From: Aeromonas media
Lineage (GTDB): Bacteria > Pseudomonadota > Gammaproteobacteria > Enterobacterales > Aeromonadaceae
Direction of reading: 5' to 3'
Length of the DNA: 47,860 bases
Assembly: GCF_000819985.1 (NCBI RefSeq)
Contig: NZ_CDBZ01000006.1
Span: forward strand, 920-48,779
Below are positions 37,442 through 44,767 of the stretch, piece after piece. A program made the translations under genes and the position numbers. The number at the start of each line of letters is the position of its first letter. Positions within the stretch are counted from its first letter, which is position 1. The notes beneath the pieces were generated by a model that saw only the letters and a list, made by a program, of their open reading frames with translations, was not told where the DNA came from and made no database searches.

Positions 37442-38368
37442 ATGTCCGCAAGGGGCGCCCTTTCACTGCTCTGCCTGCTGCTCAGCCTCCCGGCCCTGGG
37501 CGGACAGACCTACTTCAACAGCAACGGCGGCCAGCTCAACGTCGGCTGGCAGGACAGGGATGGCAAGGCCCAGCAACTCAGCTACCGGCTGGAGGCGGGC
37601 AAACTGCCGCCGCTCATCGCCTATCGCCCGGCCAGGATGCAGGAAGAGGTGTTGCAGAGCTTGCTGCGGCAGGCTGCACTTGAGTTCCCCGAGGTGCAGT
37701 TCTCCCTCTCTCGCCCCAGCCTCGCCCTCAGCCTCAAGAGCCGCAACGCCGACAAGGCCAGGGAAGCCTCGCTATGGGTCAAGCCGGAGCAGGCCAGACT
37801 GGAGGCCGAGTGGCTCAAGCAGCACTACTTCCAGCCCTTCACCCCACCCGACGGCGCCCCCGCCATCAAGCAGGATCATGTACGCATCGCCCTGGAGAGC
37901 CGCGCCGAACTGGCGCCCCTGGCCGAACAGCTCAAGCAGGAGGGGGCCACAGAGACAGAGGCGCGCCAGAAGACGGTGGAGCACATGCTCGACTTCATCC
38001 AGGCCATCCCTTATCAGCTGCTCGACAGCCAGTCGGGGCGATCGGGCAAGGGCTTTCTGAGCCCGCGCCAGGTGCTGGAGCAGAACCGGGGGGACTGCGA
38101 CAGCAAGGTGACCCTGATGGCGGCCCTGCTGGCCCAGCGCTTTCCCGAGCTGAAGCAGGCCATGGTGTTCGTGCCGGGCCATGCCCTGCTGGGAGTCGCG
38201 CTGCCGGCTGGCCCGGGTCAGGCGACCCTGAGCTGGCAAGGGGAAACCTATCTGCTGCTGGAACCGACCGGCCCAGCCCAGCTCCCCATGGGCCAGATCG
38301 CCGCCACCAGCAAGACGCTGGTCGACAGCAAGCAGTTGAGCGTCCAACCCGTGCTGGCCAGCCACTGA
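37442..38368 (+). CDS. Exported transglutaminase-like protein
   Basis: This 308-residue protein has a signal peptide (MSARGALSLLCLLLSLPALG). Its C-terminal half has the transglutaminase-like cysteine-protease pattern: Cys in NRGDCDSKVTLMAALL, His in VFVPGHALLGV and an acidic residue in LLLEPTGPA. Such periplasmic proteins can be peptidases or peptide cross-linkers; the substrate is unknown. CAGGAG precedes the ATG by 6 nt. It stands alone between the leu terminator and the convergent PilZ gene. The N-terminal third (about residues 20-110) has no family I recognise. Confidence 0.75.
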   Translation: MSARGALSLLCLLLSLPALGGQTYFNSNGGQLNVGWQDRDGKAQQLSYRLEAGKLPPLIAYRPARMQEEVLQSLLRQAALEFPEVQFSLSRPSLALSLKSRNADKAREASLWVKPEQARLEAEWLKQHYFQPFTPPDGAPAIKQDHVRIALESRAELAPLAEQLKQEGATETEARQKTVEHMLDFIQAIPYQLLDSQSGRSGKGFLSPRQVLEQNRGDCDSKVTLMAALLAQRFPELKQAMVFVPGHALLGVALPAGPGQATLSWQGETYLLLEPTGPAQLPMGQIAATSKTLVDSKQLSVQPVLASH

Positions 38369-38472
38369 GTCGCCCCCGGAGCGGAGATCCGGGCGGGAAG
38401 GCAAGGTTGGCCCGGGCCGAAAATGCATCGACCAGCCGGTGGCTGGTCGATGGAACAGGGTGGCGTGCGGAC

Positions 38473-38763
38473 TCAGGTCAGCGGCAGAAACTCCAGGGCC
38501 AGCAAGAGTCCACCCTCCTCCTCCAGCACCCGCACTATGCGGGCCTGAGCCTCGAAGGGGGGCAGCAGGTTGCTGCTGGTGGCCAGGCTCACCCGGATGG
38601 GTTGGGCCAGATCAAACCCGTGTTCGTTCACCTCGACCCCCATGCCATTGGCGCTGAGATCCCGGCAGACTCCTTCAAGCACCTGCTGGTGCTGGAACAG
38701 GGTGACAGGGGCGTTGATGACCATGCGCTGGAAGGCACGTCTTTCCTTGGTGCTGGTGATCAC
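38473..38763 (-). CDS. PilZ-domain c-di-GMP effector
   Basis: This 96-residue protein is almost entirely a PilZ domain. The RxxxR motif is in ERRAFQR and the D/NxSxxG motif in DLSANGMGV, so c-di-GMP binding is likely. I place the start at the GTG at 38763 because AAGGAGG lies 9 nt upstream. The ATG at 38772 directly abuts that ribosome site. A longer frame to 38841 has only Pro-rich sequence. The target is unknown. It is convergent with the transglutaminase-like gene and divergent from the thiBPQ leader. Confidence 0.82.
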   Translation of the reverse strand: MITSTKERRAFQRMVINAPVTLFQHQQVLEGVCRDLSANGMGVEVNEHGFDLAQPIRVSLATSSNLLPPFEAQARIVRVLEEEGGLLLALEFLPLT

Positions 38764-38856
38764 TGGGGGCATCCTCCTTGGTGGTGGCTCGCACGGCGCG
38801 GCCCGTGAAACATAGTGCTGGCCTCCCCCAAAGAAGGTCAATACAATGCGGTTCGT

Positions 38857-38937
38857 TGCTCAAACGGGGTGCGGTTTACCGCTGAGATTATACCCGTGAA
38901 CCTGATCCAGATAATGCTGGCGGAGGAATTTGAGGCA
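38857..38937 (+). promoter_or_regulatory. TPP riboswitch (THI element)
   Basis: The conserved core is clear: CGGGGTGC, GCTGAGA, ACCCGTGAACCTGATC and GATAATGCTGGCGGAGGAA in order. P1 can form between TGCTCAAA (38857-38864) and TTTGAGGCA (38929-38937) with one bulge. It precedes thiBPQ, a thiamine importer, consistent with repression by thiamine diphosphate. The 3' GGAGGAA could also act as a ribosome site for an in-frame ATG at 38937. Confidence 0.96.
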
Positions 38938-38982
38938 TGGCGCGCGTTTTTGCGCCCTCATCCGCTGGCCCTCACCACAAGA

Positions 38983-39047
38983 GAGGTGCCATTGATGCGC
39001 AGACCGCTGCCCATGGCACCTCAGTACTCACAGGAGTGCCATTGATG
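38983..39047 (+). promoter_or_regulatory. Candidate expression platform with duplicated thiB start region
   Basis: GTGCCATTGATG occurs exactly at 38986-38997 and again at 39036-39047, where it includes the thiB ATG. ATGGCACCTC (39013-39022) pairs perfectly over 10 bp with GAGGTGCCAT (38983-38992). Alternatively ATGGCAC (39013-39019) pairs with GTGCCAT (39036-39042), which lies between the thiB ribosome site and its ATG. The hairpins exclude each other. The first ATG (38995) opens a 16-codon ORF whose TGA overlaps the thiB start (TGATG). Confidence 0.6.
38995..39045 (+). CDS. 16-residue ORF coupled to thiB
   Basis: A start site copied from that of thiB (GAGAGGTGCCATTGATG) opens MRRPLPMAPQYSQECH. 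Its stop shares one base with the thiB ATG (TGATG). The peptide itself has no recognisable function; translation of it may deliver ribosomes to thiB. It may equally be an accident of the duplication. Confidence 0.35.
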   Translation: MRRPLPMAPQYSQECH

Positions 39048-40025
39048 AAGACCCTGCTGCTGCTCGCGACCGGCCTGCTCTCTGCCCAGGCATTTGCCGC
39101 CGACACCCTCACCGTCTACACCTACAGCTCCTTCGCCGCAGAATGGGGCCCGGGTCCCAAGATCAAGCAGGCCTTCGAGAAGGAGTGCGGCTGCACCCTC
39201 AATCTGGTGGCCCTGGAAGACGGTGTCGCCATCCTCAACCGGCTGCGGCTGGAAGGCCAGCACAACAAGGCAGACCTGGTGCTGGGGCTGGACGATGCCC
39301 TGGTCAGCGAGGCCAAGCAGAGCGGCCTGTTCGCCCCCCATCACACCAGGCTCGACGCCCTCAAGGTACCGGGTGGCTGGCAGGATAACACCTTCGTCCC
39401 CTATGACTACGGCTACTTCGCCTTCGTCTACGACAAGGACAAACTCAAGCAGCCCCCCAAGAGCCTGAAAGAGCTGGTGGAACGCCAGGATCTCAAGGTG
39501 ATCTATCAGGATCCCCGCACCTCCACCCCGGGTCAGGGGCTGATGCTCTGGATGAAGTCTGTCTATGGCGATCAGGCCCCCGCCGCCTGGGAACAGCTGG
39601 CCAAAAAGACGGTCACCGTCACCAAGGGCTGGTCGGAGGCCTATGGCATGTTCCTCGACGGCGAGGCGGACATGGTGCTCTCCTATACCACCTCCCCCGC
39701 CTATCACCTGATCGCCGAGAACAAACCCCAGTATCAGGCGGCCGCCTTCGCGGAAGGGCATTACCGTCAGGTGGAAGTGGCCGCCAAGCTGAAAAGCGCT
39801 GCCCAGGACAAGCTGGCTGACCAGTTCCTGCAGTTCATGGTGAGCCCGGCCTTCCAGCAGGAGATCCCCGCCGGCAACTGGATGTACCCGGTGAGCGACC
39901 AGCCGCTGCCCAAGGGCTTCGAGCAGATGATCACGGTCGCCAAGCCGCTGAGCTTCACCTCTGATGAAGTGGCCGCCAATCGCAAGAACTGGATCCGCGA
40001 ATGGCTGCAAGCCGTCACCCAGTGA
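39045..40025 (+). CDS. thiB: Thiamine ABC transporter, periplasmic binding protein
   Basis: This 326-residue protein has a signal peptide (MKTLLLLATGLLSAQAFA), then LTVYTYSSFAAEWGPGPKIK, characteristic of ThiB/TbpA, which binds thiamine and its phosphates. AGGAG lies 8 nt before the ATG at 39045. An in-frame ATG at 38937 would place 36 polar residues before the signal peptide and is not favoured. It lies under a TPP riboswitch and is coupled to thiP by a GTGA overlap. Confidence 0.94.
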   Translation: MKTLLLLATGLLSAQAFAADTLTVYTYSSFAAEWGPGPKIKQAFEKECGCTLNLVALEDGVAILNRLRLEGQHNKADLVLGLDDALVSEAKQSGLFAPHHTRLDALKVPGGWQDNTFVPYDYGYFAFVYDKDKLKQPPKSLKELVERQDLKVIYQDPRTSTPGQGLMLWMKSVYGDQAPAAWEQLAKKTVTVTKGWSEAYGMFLDGEADMVLSYTTSPAYHLIAENKPQYQAAAFAEGHYRQVEVAAKLKSAAQDKLADQFLQFMVSPAFQQEIPAGNWMYPVSDQPLPKGFEQMITVAKPLSFTSDEVAANRKNWIREWLQAVTQ

Positions 40026-41629
40026 ACGCAGACACTCGTCCTCTCTGGTGGCTGCCAGGCAGTGCGGCCACCTTTCTGATCCTGCTGTTGTCCCTCGGGC
40101 CGCTCGCGGCCCTGCTGTGGCAGGCGGGCACCTTGTCTCCCCGCACTCTGTTGGCCGATCCCTACCTGCGCCATGTGCTGGGCTTCAGCCTGGGGCAGGC
40201 GCTGCTCTCCACCCTGCTGAGCCTGGGGCTTGCCATTCCGGTCGCCCGGGCCCTGGCGCGGCGCCGCTTCCCCGGCCGTCGCCTGCTGCTCAAGCTGTTC
40301 GGCCTCTCCCTGGTGCTACCGGTCATCATCGCCATCTTCGGCATGGTCGCGGTGCACGGTCGCCAGGGCTGGTTGCCACAGCTGCTGCGCGGCCTGGGGC
40401 TGGATCCCGGCAACTACCTGTACGGCCTGTTCGGTATCCTGCTGGCCCATGTGTTCTTCAACATGCCGCTGGCAGCCAGACTCATCCTGCAGAGCATAGA
40501 GAGCATCCCCGAATCCTCCTGGCGCCTCGCCAGCCAGCTCGGCATGCGCTCCTCCCATATCTTCCGGCTACTGGAGTGGCCGCTCATCCGCGGCATACTG
40601 CCGGGGCTCGCCAGCCTCATCTTCATGCTCTGCTTCACCAGCTTCACCACAGTGCTGGCGCTGGGCGGCGGCCCCAAGTCCACCACCCTGGAAGTGGCCG
40701 TCTATCAGGCACTGCGTTTCGATTTCGATCTCGCCACCGCGGGCGGACTGGCGCTGGTACAGCTGCTGCTGACCGTCGCCCTGCTCCTGCTGCAACACAG
40801 GCTGCAGACCACCCCGGCCAGCCGTCTCACCAGCCGCCGCCCCTGCCTGAGGCCGGATCGCCATCAGCCGGGGACAGGCCTGGTGGATGGGCTGGCCCTT
40901 GCCACCGGGCTTGCCATCTTCCTGCCGCCGCTGCTAGCCATAGTCGTGGCCGGTTTCAACCCCGGTCTGCTGACGGCGCTGGCATCCCCCCAGCTGTGGC
41001 AGGCGGGCGGCCAGTCCCTGGCCATTGCCCTGGCGGCCGGGTCGCTGGCGACCCTGCTCGGCGCCAGTCTGCTGCTCACCAGCCGCCACCTGAGGGTGCG
41101 CGGGCGCAAGCGGCGGGCCGCCGCCCTGTGGGAGGCCAGCGGTTCCATGATCCTGATGATCCCGGCAGTGGTGCTGAGCACCGGGCTGTTCATCATGTTC
41201 ATGCCCTTCACCGATGTCTTTGCCCTGGGCCCCTGGCTGGTGGTGCTGGTCAACGCCCTGATGGCGCTGCCCTATGTGCTGCGCACCCTCAGCGCCCCCA
41301 TGCAGTTGGTGGTGCGTCAGTATGACCGGCTGGCGGACAGCCTGGGGGTGCGCGGTCTGCACCGCCTGCGACTGGTTGAGTGGCCTCTGCTGCGCCGCCC
41401 GCTGGCGCTCGCCATGGCGCTCTCCATGATATTGTCCCTCGGGGATCTCGGCGCCATCGCCATGTTCGGCAGCCAGGCCCTCACCACCTTGCCCTGGCTG
41501 CTCTATCAGCAGCTCGGCAGCTACCGGCTGACCGAGGCGGCCGCCACTGCCCTGATGCTGCTCACGCTCTGTTTCTCCCTGTTCTGGCTGGTTGAGCGGG
41601 GTCTTGGAGGAAAAAATGCTGAACATTGA
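40022..41629 (+). CDS. thiP: Thiamine ABC transporter, permease
   Basis: This 535-residue inner-membrane permease has about twelve hydrophobic segments in two homologous halves. Each half has an EAA-type loop, for example SWRLASQLGMRSSHIFRLLEWP and DSLGVRGLHRLRLVEWPLL. The start is a GTG overlapping the thiB stop (GTGA); an ATG at 40001 would add 7 residues. Its 3' end lies inside a duplicated segment: the stop occurs within the first copy of ATGCTGAACATTGA, the sequence that begins thiQ. Confidence 0.93.
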   Translation: MNADTRPLWWLPGSAATFLILLLSLGPLAALLWQAGTLSPRTLLADPYLRHVLGFSLGQALLSTLLSLGLAIPVARALARRRFPGRRLLLKLFGLSLVLPVIIAIFGMVAVHGRQGWLPQLLRGLGLDPGNYLYGLFGILLAHVFFNMPLAARLILQSIESIPESSWRLASQLGMRSSHIFRLLEWPLIRGILPGLASLIFMLCFTSFTTVLALGGGPKSTTLEVAVYQALRFDFDLATAGGLALVQLLLTVALLLLQHRLQTTPASRLTSRRPCLRPDRHQPGTGLVDGLALATGLAIFLPPLLAIVVAGFNPGLLTALASPQLWQAGGQSLAIALAAGSLATLLGASLLLTSRHLRVRGRKRRAAALWEASGSMILMIPAVVLSTGLFIMFMPFTDVFALGPWLVVLVNALMALPYVLRTLSAPMQLVVRQYDRLADSLGVRGLHRLRLVEWPLLRRPLALAMALSMILSLGDLGAIAMFGSQALTTLPWLLYQQLGSYRLTEAAATALMLLTLCFSLFWLVERGLGGKNAEH

Positions 41630-41721
41630 GGCACAAAGCGTACGACTCCACCCTCACCGTTTATTCGGCCAGACAGGCTGGTCAAGCGGCCTCTTGGAGA
41701 CGACAACATGCTGAACATTGA
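41586..41721 (+). repeat. Tandem duplication of the thiP-thiQ junction
   Basis: GGCTGGTTGAGCGGGGTCTT...ATGCTGAACATTGA at 41586-41629 is repeated as GGCTGGTCAAGCGGCCTCTT...ATGCTGAACATTGA at 41676-41721. The start-region 14-mer is identical and the preceding 24 nt differ at four positions. The period is about 91 nt. The first copy includes the last 14 codons of thiP and its stop; the second contains the ribosome site and start of thiQ. Confidence 0.9.
41616..41714 (+). CDS. 32-residue ORF between thiP and thiQ (decoy of ThiQ start)
   Basis: GGAGG lies 6 nt upstream of an ATG at 41616, a very good ribosome site. The ORF begins MLNIE, like ThiQ (MLNID), then diverges, and its TGA at 41712-41714 overlaps the thiQ start by 7 nt. 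It probably arose when the junction was duplicated and may now couple thiP translation to thiQ. No function is evident for the peptide. Confidence 0.4.
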   Translation: MLNIEAQSVRLHPHRLFGQTGWSSGLLETTTC

Positions 41722-42412
41722 TCAGCTGGTCACCAGCTACCCGGATTGGCGCGTCAGCTTCAGCGCCACCCTGCCCAGAGGGGAGATCACGGCCCTGATA
41801 GGACCGAGCGGTGCCGGCAAGTCCACCCTGCTCGGCATGATCGCGGGTTTCGTGCCGGTAGAGTCCGGCCGCCTCAGTTTCGATGACGTCGATCTGCTGC
41901 CGCTCGGTCCGGCCGAGCGCCCTGTCACCACCCTGTTTCAGGATCACAACCTCTTCCTGCACCTGTCTGTGTTCGACAACATTGCCATCGGCCTGCACCC
42001 GGGCCTGCGCCTGAGTCCGGCACAGCGCGAGCAGGTGAAGCAGGGCGCAGAGCGGGTCGGTCTTGGCGACATGCTGAGCCGCCTGCCGGAGCAGCTCTCC
42101 GGCGGCCAGCAACAGCGGGTCGGGCTGGCCCGCGCCATGGTGCGGGGAAAACCGCTGTTGCTGCTGGATGAGCCCTTCTCGGCCCTGGATCCCGCCCTGC
42201 GCCGGGAGATGCTGGCCGAAGTGGCCAAGCTTGCCTGCGAGCAGGGCATCACTGTGCTCATGGTGTCCCACAACCCGGAAGATGCCCAGCTTATCGCCGA
42301 TCAGGTGTTGTTCGTGGACGAAGGCCGCATCGCCCTGCAGGGCAAACCCGACATACTGCAGAACAGCGAGCACCCCGGACTGCTACGTTACCTTGGTCGT
42401 GCACAAGGGTAA
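41708..42412 (+). CDS. thiQ: Thiamine ABC transporter, ATPase
   Basis: This 234-residue ABC ATPase has Walker A GPSGAGKST, signature LSGGQQQR, Walker B LLLLDEP and the H-loop His in VSHNPEDA. The size is typical of ThiQ, which powers thiamine uptake with ThiB and ThiP. GGAG lies 8 nt upstream of the ATG at 41708. The preceding 78-nt gap is created by a duplication of the junction. A terminator follows. Confidence 0.93.
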   Translation: MLNIDQLVTSYPDWRVSFSATLPRGEITALIGPSGAGKSTLLGMIAGFVPVESGRLSFDDVDLLPLGPAERPVTTLFQDHNLFLHLSVFDNIAIGLHPGLRLSPAQREQVKQGAERVGLGDMLSRLPEQLSGGQQQRVGLARAMVRGKPLLLLDEPFSALDPALRREMLAEVAKLACEQGITVLMVSHNPEDAQLIADQVLFVDEGRIALQGKPDILQNSEHPGLLRYLGRAQG

Positions 42413-42428
42413 TGACAGCAACGGGATC

Positions 42429-42458
42429 AAAAAAGGGAAGCCGCTGGCTTCCCTTTTT
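42429..42458. terminator. Symmetrical terminator between thiQ and phoH-like gene
   Basis: AAAAAGGGAAGCC pairs with GGCTTCCCTTTTT around GCT; it can act in both directions. Confidence 0.9.
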
Positions 42459-42481
42459 CCGTATGAAGATAGTCAGTTAAA

Positions 42482-43852
42482 TCAGAGATTTTCCTCGGCG
42501 AACGAGGCCAGCCGGCTGCGCACCACCCCGTTCAGGAAGATATTGGCACTGCCGTCGAAGTCCTTGAACCGTTCGACTATGTAGGTCAGCCCCGAGGTCA
42601 CCGGGCTCAGGTAGTTGGAGTCTATTTGCGCCAGGTTGCCGGAGCAGACTATCTTGGTCCCCTCGCCGCAGCGGGTGATGATGGTCTTGATCTGGGAAGC
42701 AGTCAGGTTCTGACACTCGTCCAGCAGCACGAAGGTGTTCTGGATGCTGCGCCCGCGCATGAAGTTGACCGATTTGAACTGGATGTTGGCCTTCTCCATG
42801 ATGTAGCTGAGGGACCCGCTCATGTTCTCGTCCTGCTTGTGCAGTACTTCCAGGGTGTCGGTCACCGCCGCCAGCCAGGGCATCATCTTCTCTTCTTCGG
42901 TACCGGGCAGGAAGCCGATGCTCTCGGCGATCTCCGGGGTGTTACGGGTGACGATCACCTTCTCGTAGATCCCCTTTTCGATCACCAGCTCCAGGGCCGC
43001 AGCCATGGCGAGCAATGTCTTGCCGCAGCCCGCCGGGCCGGTCAGGATCACCAGGTCGATGTGCGGATCCAGCAGAGCATCCAGCGCCATCCCCTGATAG
43101 ACGTTCTTGGGATGCACCCCCCAGGCCTTGCGTGACATCAGCCGCTCGCGGCCCAGATCCTTGAGGCGGATCTTGTTGCTATCGTGGCTCAGCACCCTGG
43201 CTGCAAAGAAGTTCTCCTCGTCCAGCAGGTACTGGTTGACGTGTACCCCCTCCAACAGGTTGGCATCGATAACGTGCACCGTATCGCGGCCATGGGTTTC
43301 GCTGTCGCACTCGCCGACCCGCTCCCAGAAGCTGCCGGGCACCACCTGGAAACCCTTGGCCAGCAGGCGAATGTCGTCGATGAGCTGGTCGCTGCGATAA
43401 TCCTCCACATGGGCAAGGCCCGCCCCCTTGGCCTTGAGGCGCATGTTGATGTCTTTGGTGACCAGCACCACCTGGCGTTTCATCTCGTGTTTTTGCAGGT
43501 AGAGGGCCGCGTTGATGATGCGGTTGTCCGCCTCCTTGTCGGTGAACACCTCGGCATCCTGGGGCAGATGATGATCGCTGAAGATGGAGATATGACCGCT
43601 TGCCTCACCGGCCAGGGCCACCCCCTGCACTATCTGCTCGGGGTTGGCGTCGCGAAACACGTCTTCCAGCGCCCGGATGGCGACCCTGGCATCACGACTG
43701 ACGTCTTTCTGGCGATCCTTGATGTTGTCGAGCTCTTCGAGCACCGTCATGGGAATGAGCACGTCGTGCTCTTTGAAGGAGTAGATGGCGAGGGGTTCGT
43801 GAAGCAGAACGTTGGTATCCAGGATAAACAGCTTTCGGTCCGTGTTGTCCAT
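42482..43852 (-). CDS. PIN-PhoH family ATPase (YlaK/PhoH2-like)
   Basis: This 456-residue protein joins an N-terminal PIN nuclease domain (FILDTNVLLHEP, with later conserved acidic residues such as TDKEADNRI and VTKDINMR) to a C-terminal PhoH ATPase domain. The latter has Walker A TGPAGCGKT and Walker B FVLLDECQN. This fusion is PhoH2, shown in some bacteria to be an RNA helicase/ribonuclease. The start at 43852 is chosen because AGGAGG lies 6 nt upstream; an ATG at 43858 abuts that site. It is monocistronic between two terminators. No antitoxin gene is apparent upstream. Confidence 0.88.
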   Translation of the reverse strand: MDNTDRKLFILDTNVLLHEPLAIYSFKEHDVLIPMTVLEELDNIKDRQKDVSRDARVAIRALEDVFRDANPEQIVQGVALAGEASGHISIFSDHHLPQDAEVFTDKEADNRIINAALYLQKHEMKRQVVLVTKDINMRLKAKGAGLAHVEDYRSDQLIDDIRLLAKGFQVVPGSFWERVGECDSETHGRDTVHVIDANLLEGVHVNQYLLDEENFFAARVLSHDSNKIRLKDLGRERLMSRKAWGVHPKNVYQGMALDALLDPHIDLVILTGPAGCGKTLLAMAAALELVIEKGIYEKVIVTRNTPEIAESIGFLPGTEEEKMMPWLAAVTDTLEVLHKQDENMSGSLSYIMEKANIQFKSVNFMRGRSIQNTFVLLDECQNLTASQIKTIITRCGEGTKIVCSGNLAQIDSNYLSPVTSGLTYIVERFKDFDGSANIFLNGVVRSRLASFAEENL

Positions 43853-44016
43853 AAGCATCCTCCTTGGCACTGAAGGTGCCACGTGTGTGAATCTCAGATG
43901 TCATTGAAACCACACGGCCGTGACAGTTTTATTACCCCCAACGCTACGCCCGATTTTACCAGCGTGCAACAAATCCCTTTGGCTCCCGCGACTGACTGAA
44001 CAGAAAATACCCAATA

Positions 44017-44046
44017 GAAAAGACCGGCCCACAGGCCGGTCTTTTC
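44017..44046 (-). terminator. Terminator of the nrdJ genes
   Basis: GAAAAGACCGGCC pairs with GGCCGGTCTTTTC around CACA, shortly after the nrdJb stop. Confidence 0.9.
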
Positions 44047-44074
44047 ACACTGCTTTTCGGACTAACCGCACCTG

Positions 44075-44758
44075 CTAGCCACACTTGGAATCGCCACAGT
44101 TTAGGCAGGTCATGCAGCCATCCTTTTGCACCAGCGCCTTGGTGTGGCACTTGTAGCAGAGCGCCGCACTGGCCGGGAAGCCGCTGCCTGCCTGCTGGAC
44201 GTCAGCCTCCTGTTCGGCCTGGATCTGTGCCTGCTTCTCGGCCAGAAACGCCTGCTGGTGCTCATCCAGCCCGGTGGCCTTGAGCATCCCTATCTCGGTG
44301 AGATGGGTCTCGATCACATTGCCAATCTCGGCGATGAGCGACGGCACATACTTGCCCTTGTTCCAATAACCCCCCTTGGGATCGAACACGGACCTCAGCT
44401 CCTCCACCAGGAAGGTGACATCTCCACCCTTGCGAAACACCGCAGAGATGATGCGGGTCAGCGCCACTATCCACTGGTAGTGCTCCAGGCTCTTGGAGTT
44501 GATGAAGATCTCGAACGGACGGCGCGTCTCGTGGACCGTGCCCTCGTTGAGAATGATGTCGTTGATGGTGATGAACAGCGAGTGCTCGGAGACATGCTCC
44601 GGCGTCTTCAGCTTGTAGGTGGTGCCCATCAGCCGCTCCGGACGCAGTACCGTCTCGTGCATGTGCACCACGTCATCCTGAGGAGCCGGCGCTTCTTGCG
44701 GCTCATCCCGGGTTTTCACCTTGTAGGCGACGATTTTCCTGTCGATCTTCTTGACCAT
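44075..44758 (-). CDS. nrdJb: Class II ribonucleotide reductase, C-terminal subunit NrdJb
   Basis: This 227-residue protein corresponds to the C-terminal part of long class II reductases. It contains a TSCPD-type domain (GTVHETRRPFEIFINSKSLEH, about residues 73-93) and ends in a zinc-ribbon-like cluster CYKCHTK...CMTCLNCGDSKC. The C-terminal cysteines are thought to re-reduce the active site. It begins 9 nt after nrdJa, with no strong ribosome site, so expression is probably coupled. Split NrdJa/NrdJb pairs are known in Pseudomonas. A terminator follows. Confidence 0.87.
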   Translation of the reverse strand: MVKKIDRKIVAYKVKTRDEPQEAPAPQDDVVHMHETVLRPERLMGTTYKLKTPEHVSEHSLFITINDIILNEGTVHETRRPFEIFINSKSLEHYQWIVALTRIISAVFRKGGDVTFLVEELRSVFDPKGGYWNKGKYVPSLIAEIGNVIETHLTEIGMLKATGLDEHQQAFLAEKQAQIQAEQEADVQQAGSGFPASAALCYKCHTKALVQKDGCMTCLNCGDSKCG

Positions 44759-44767
44759 AATCTGTTC

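Noticed and set aside
38815-39045. 76-codon ORF covering the TPP riboswitch
   Set aside because: Its upper part is the aptamer; only the last 16 codons, with their own start site, are plausible.
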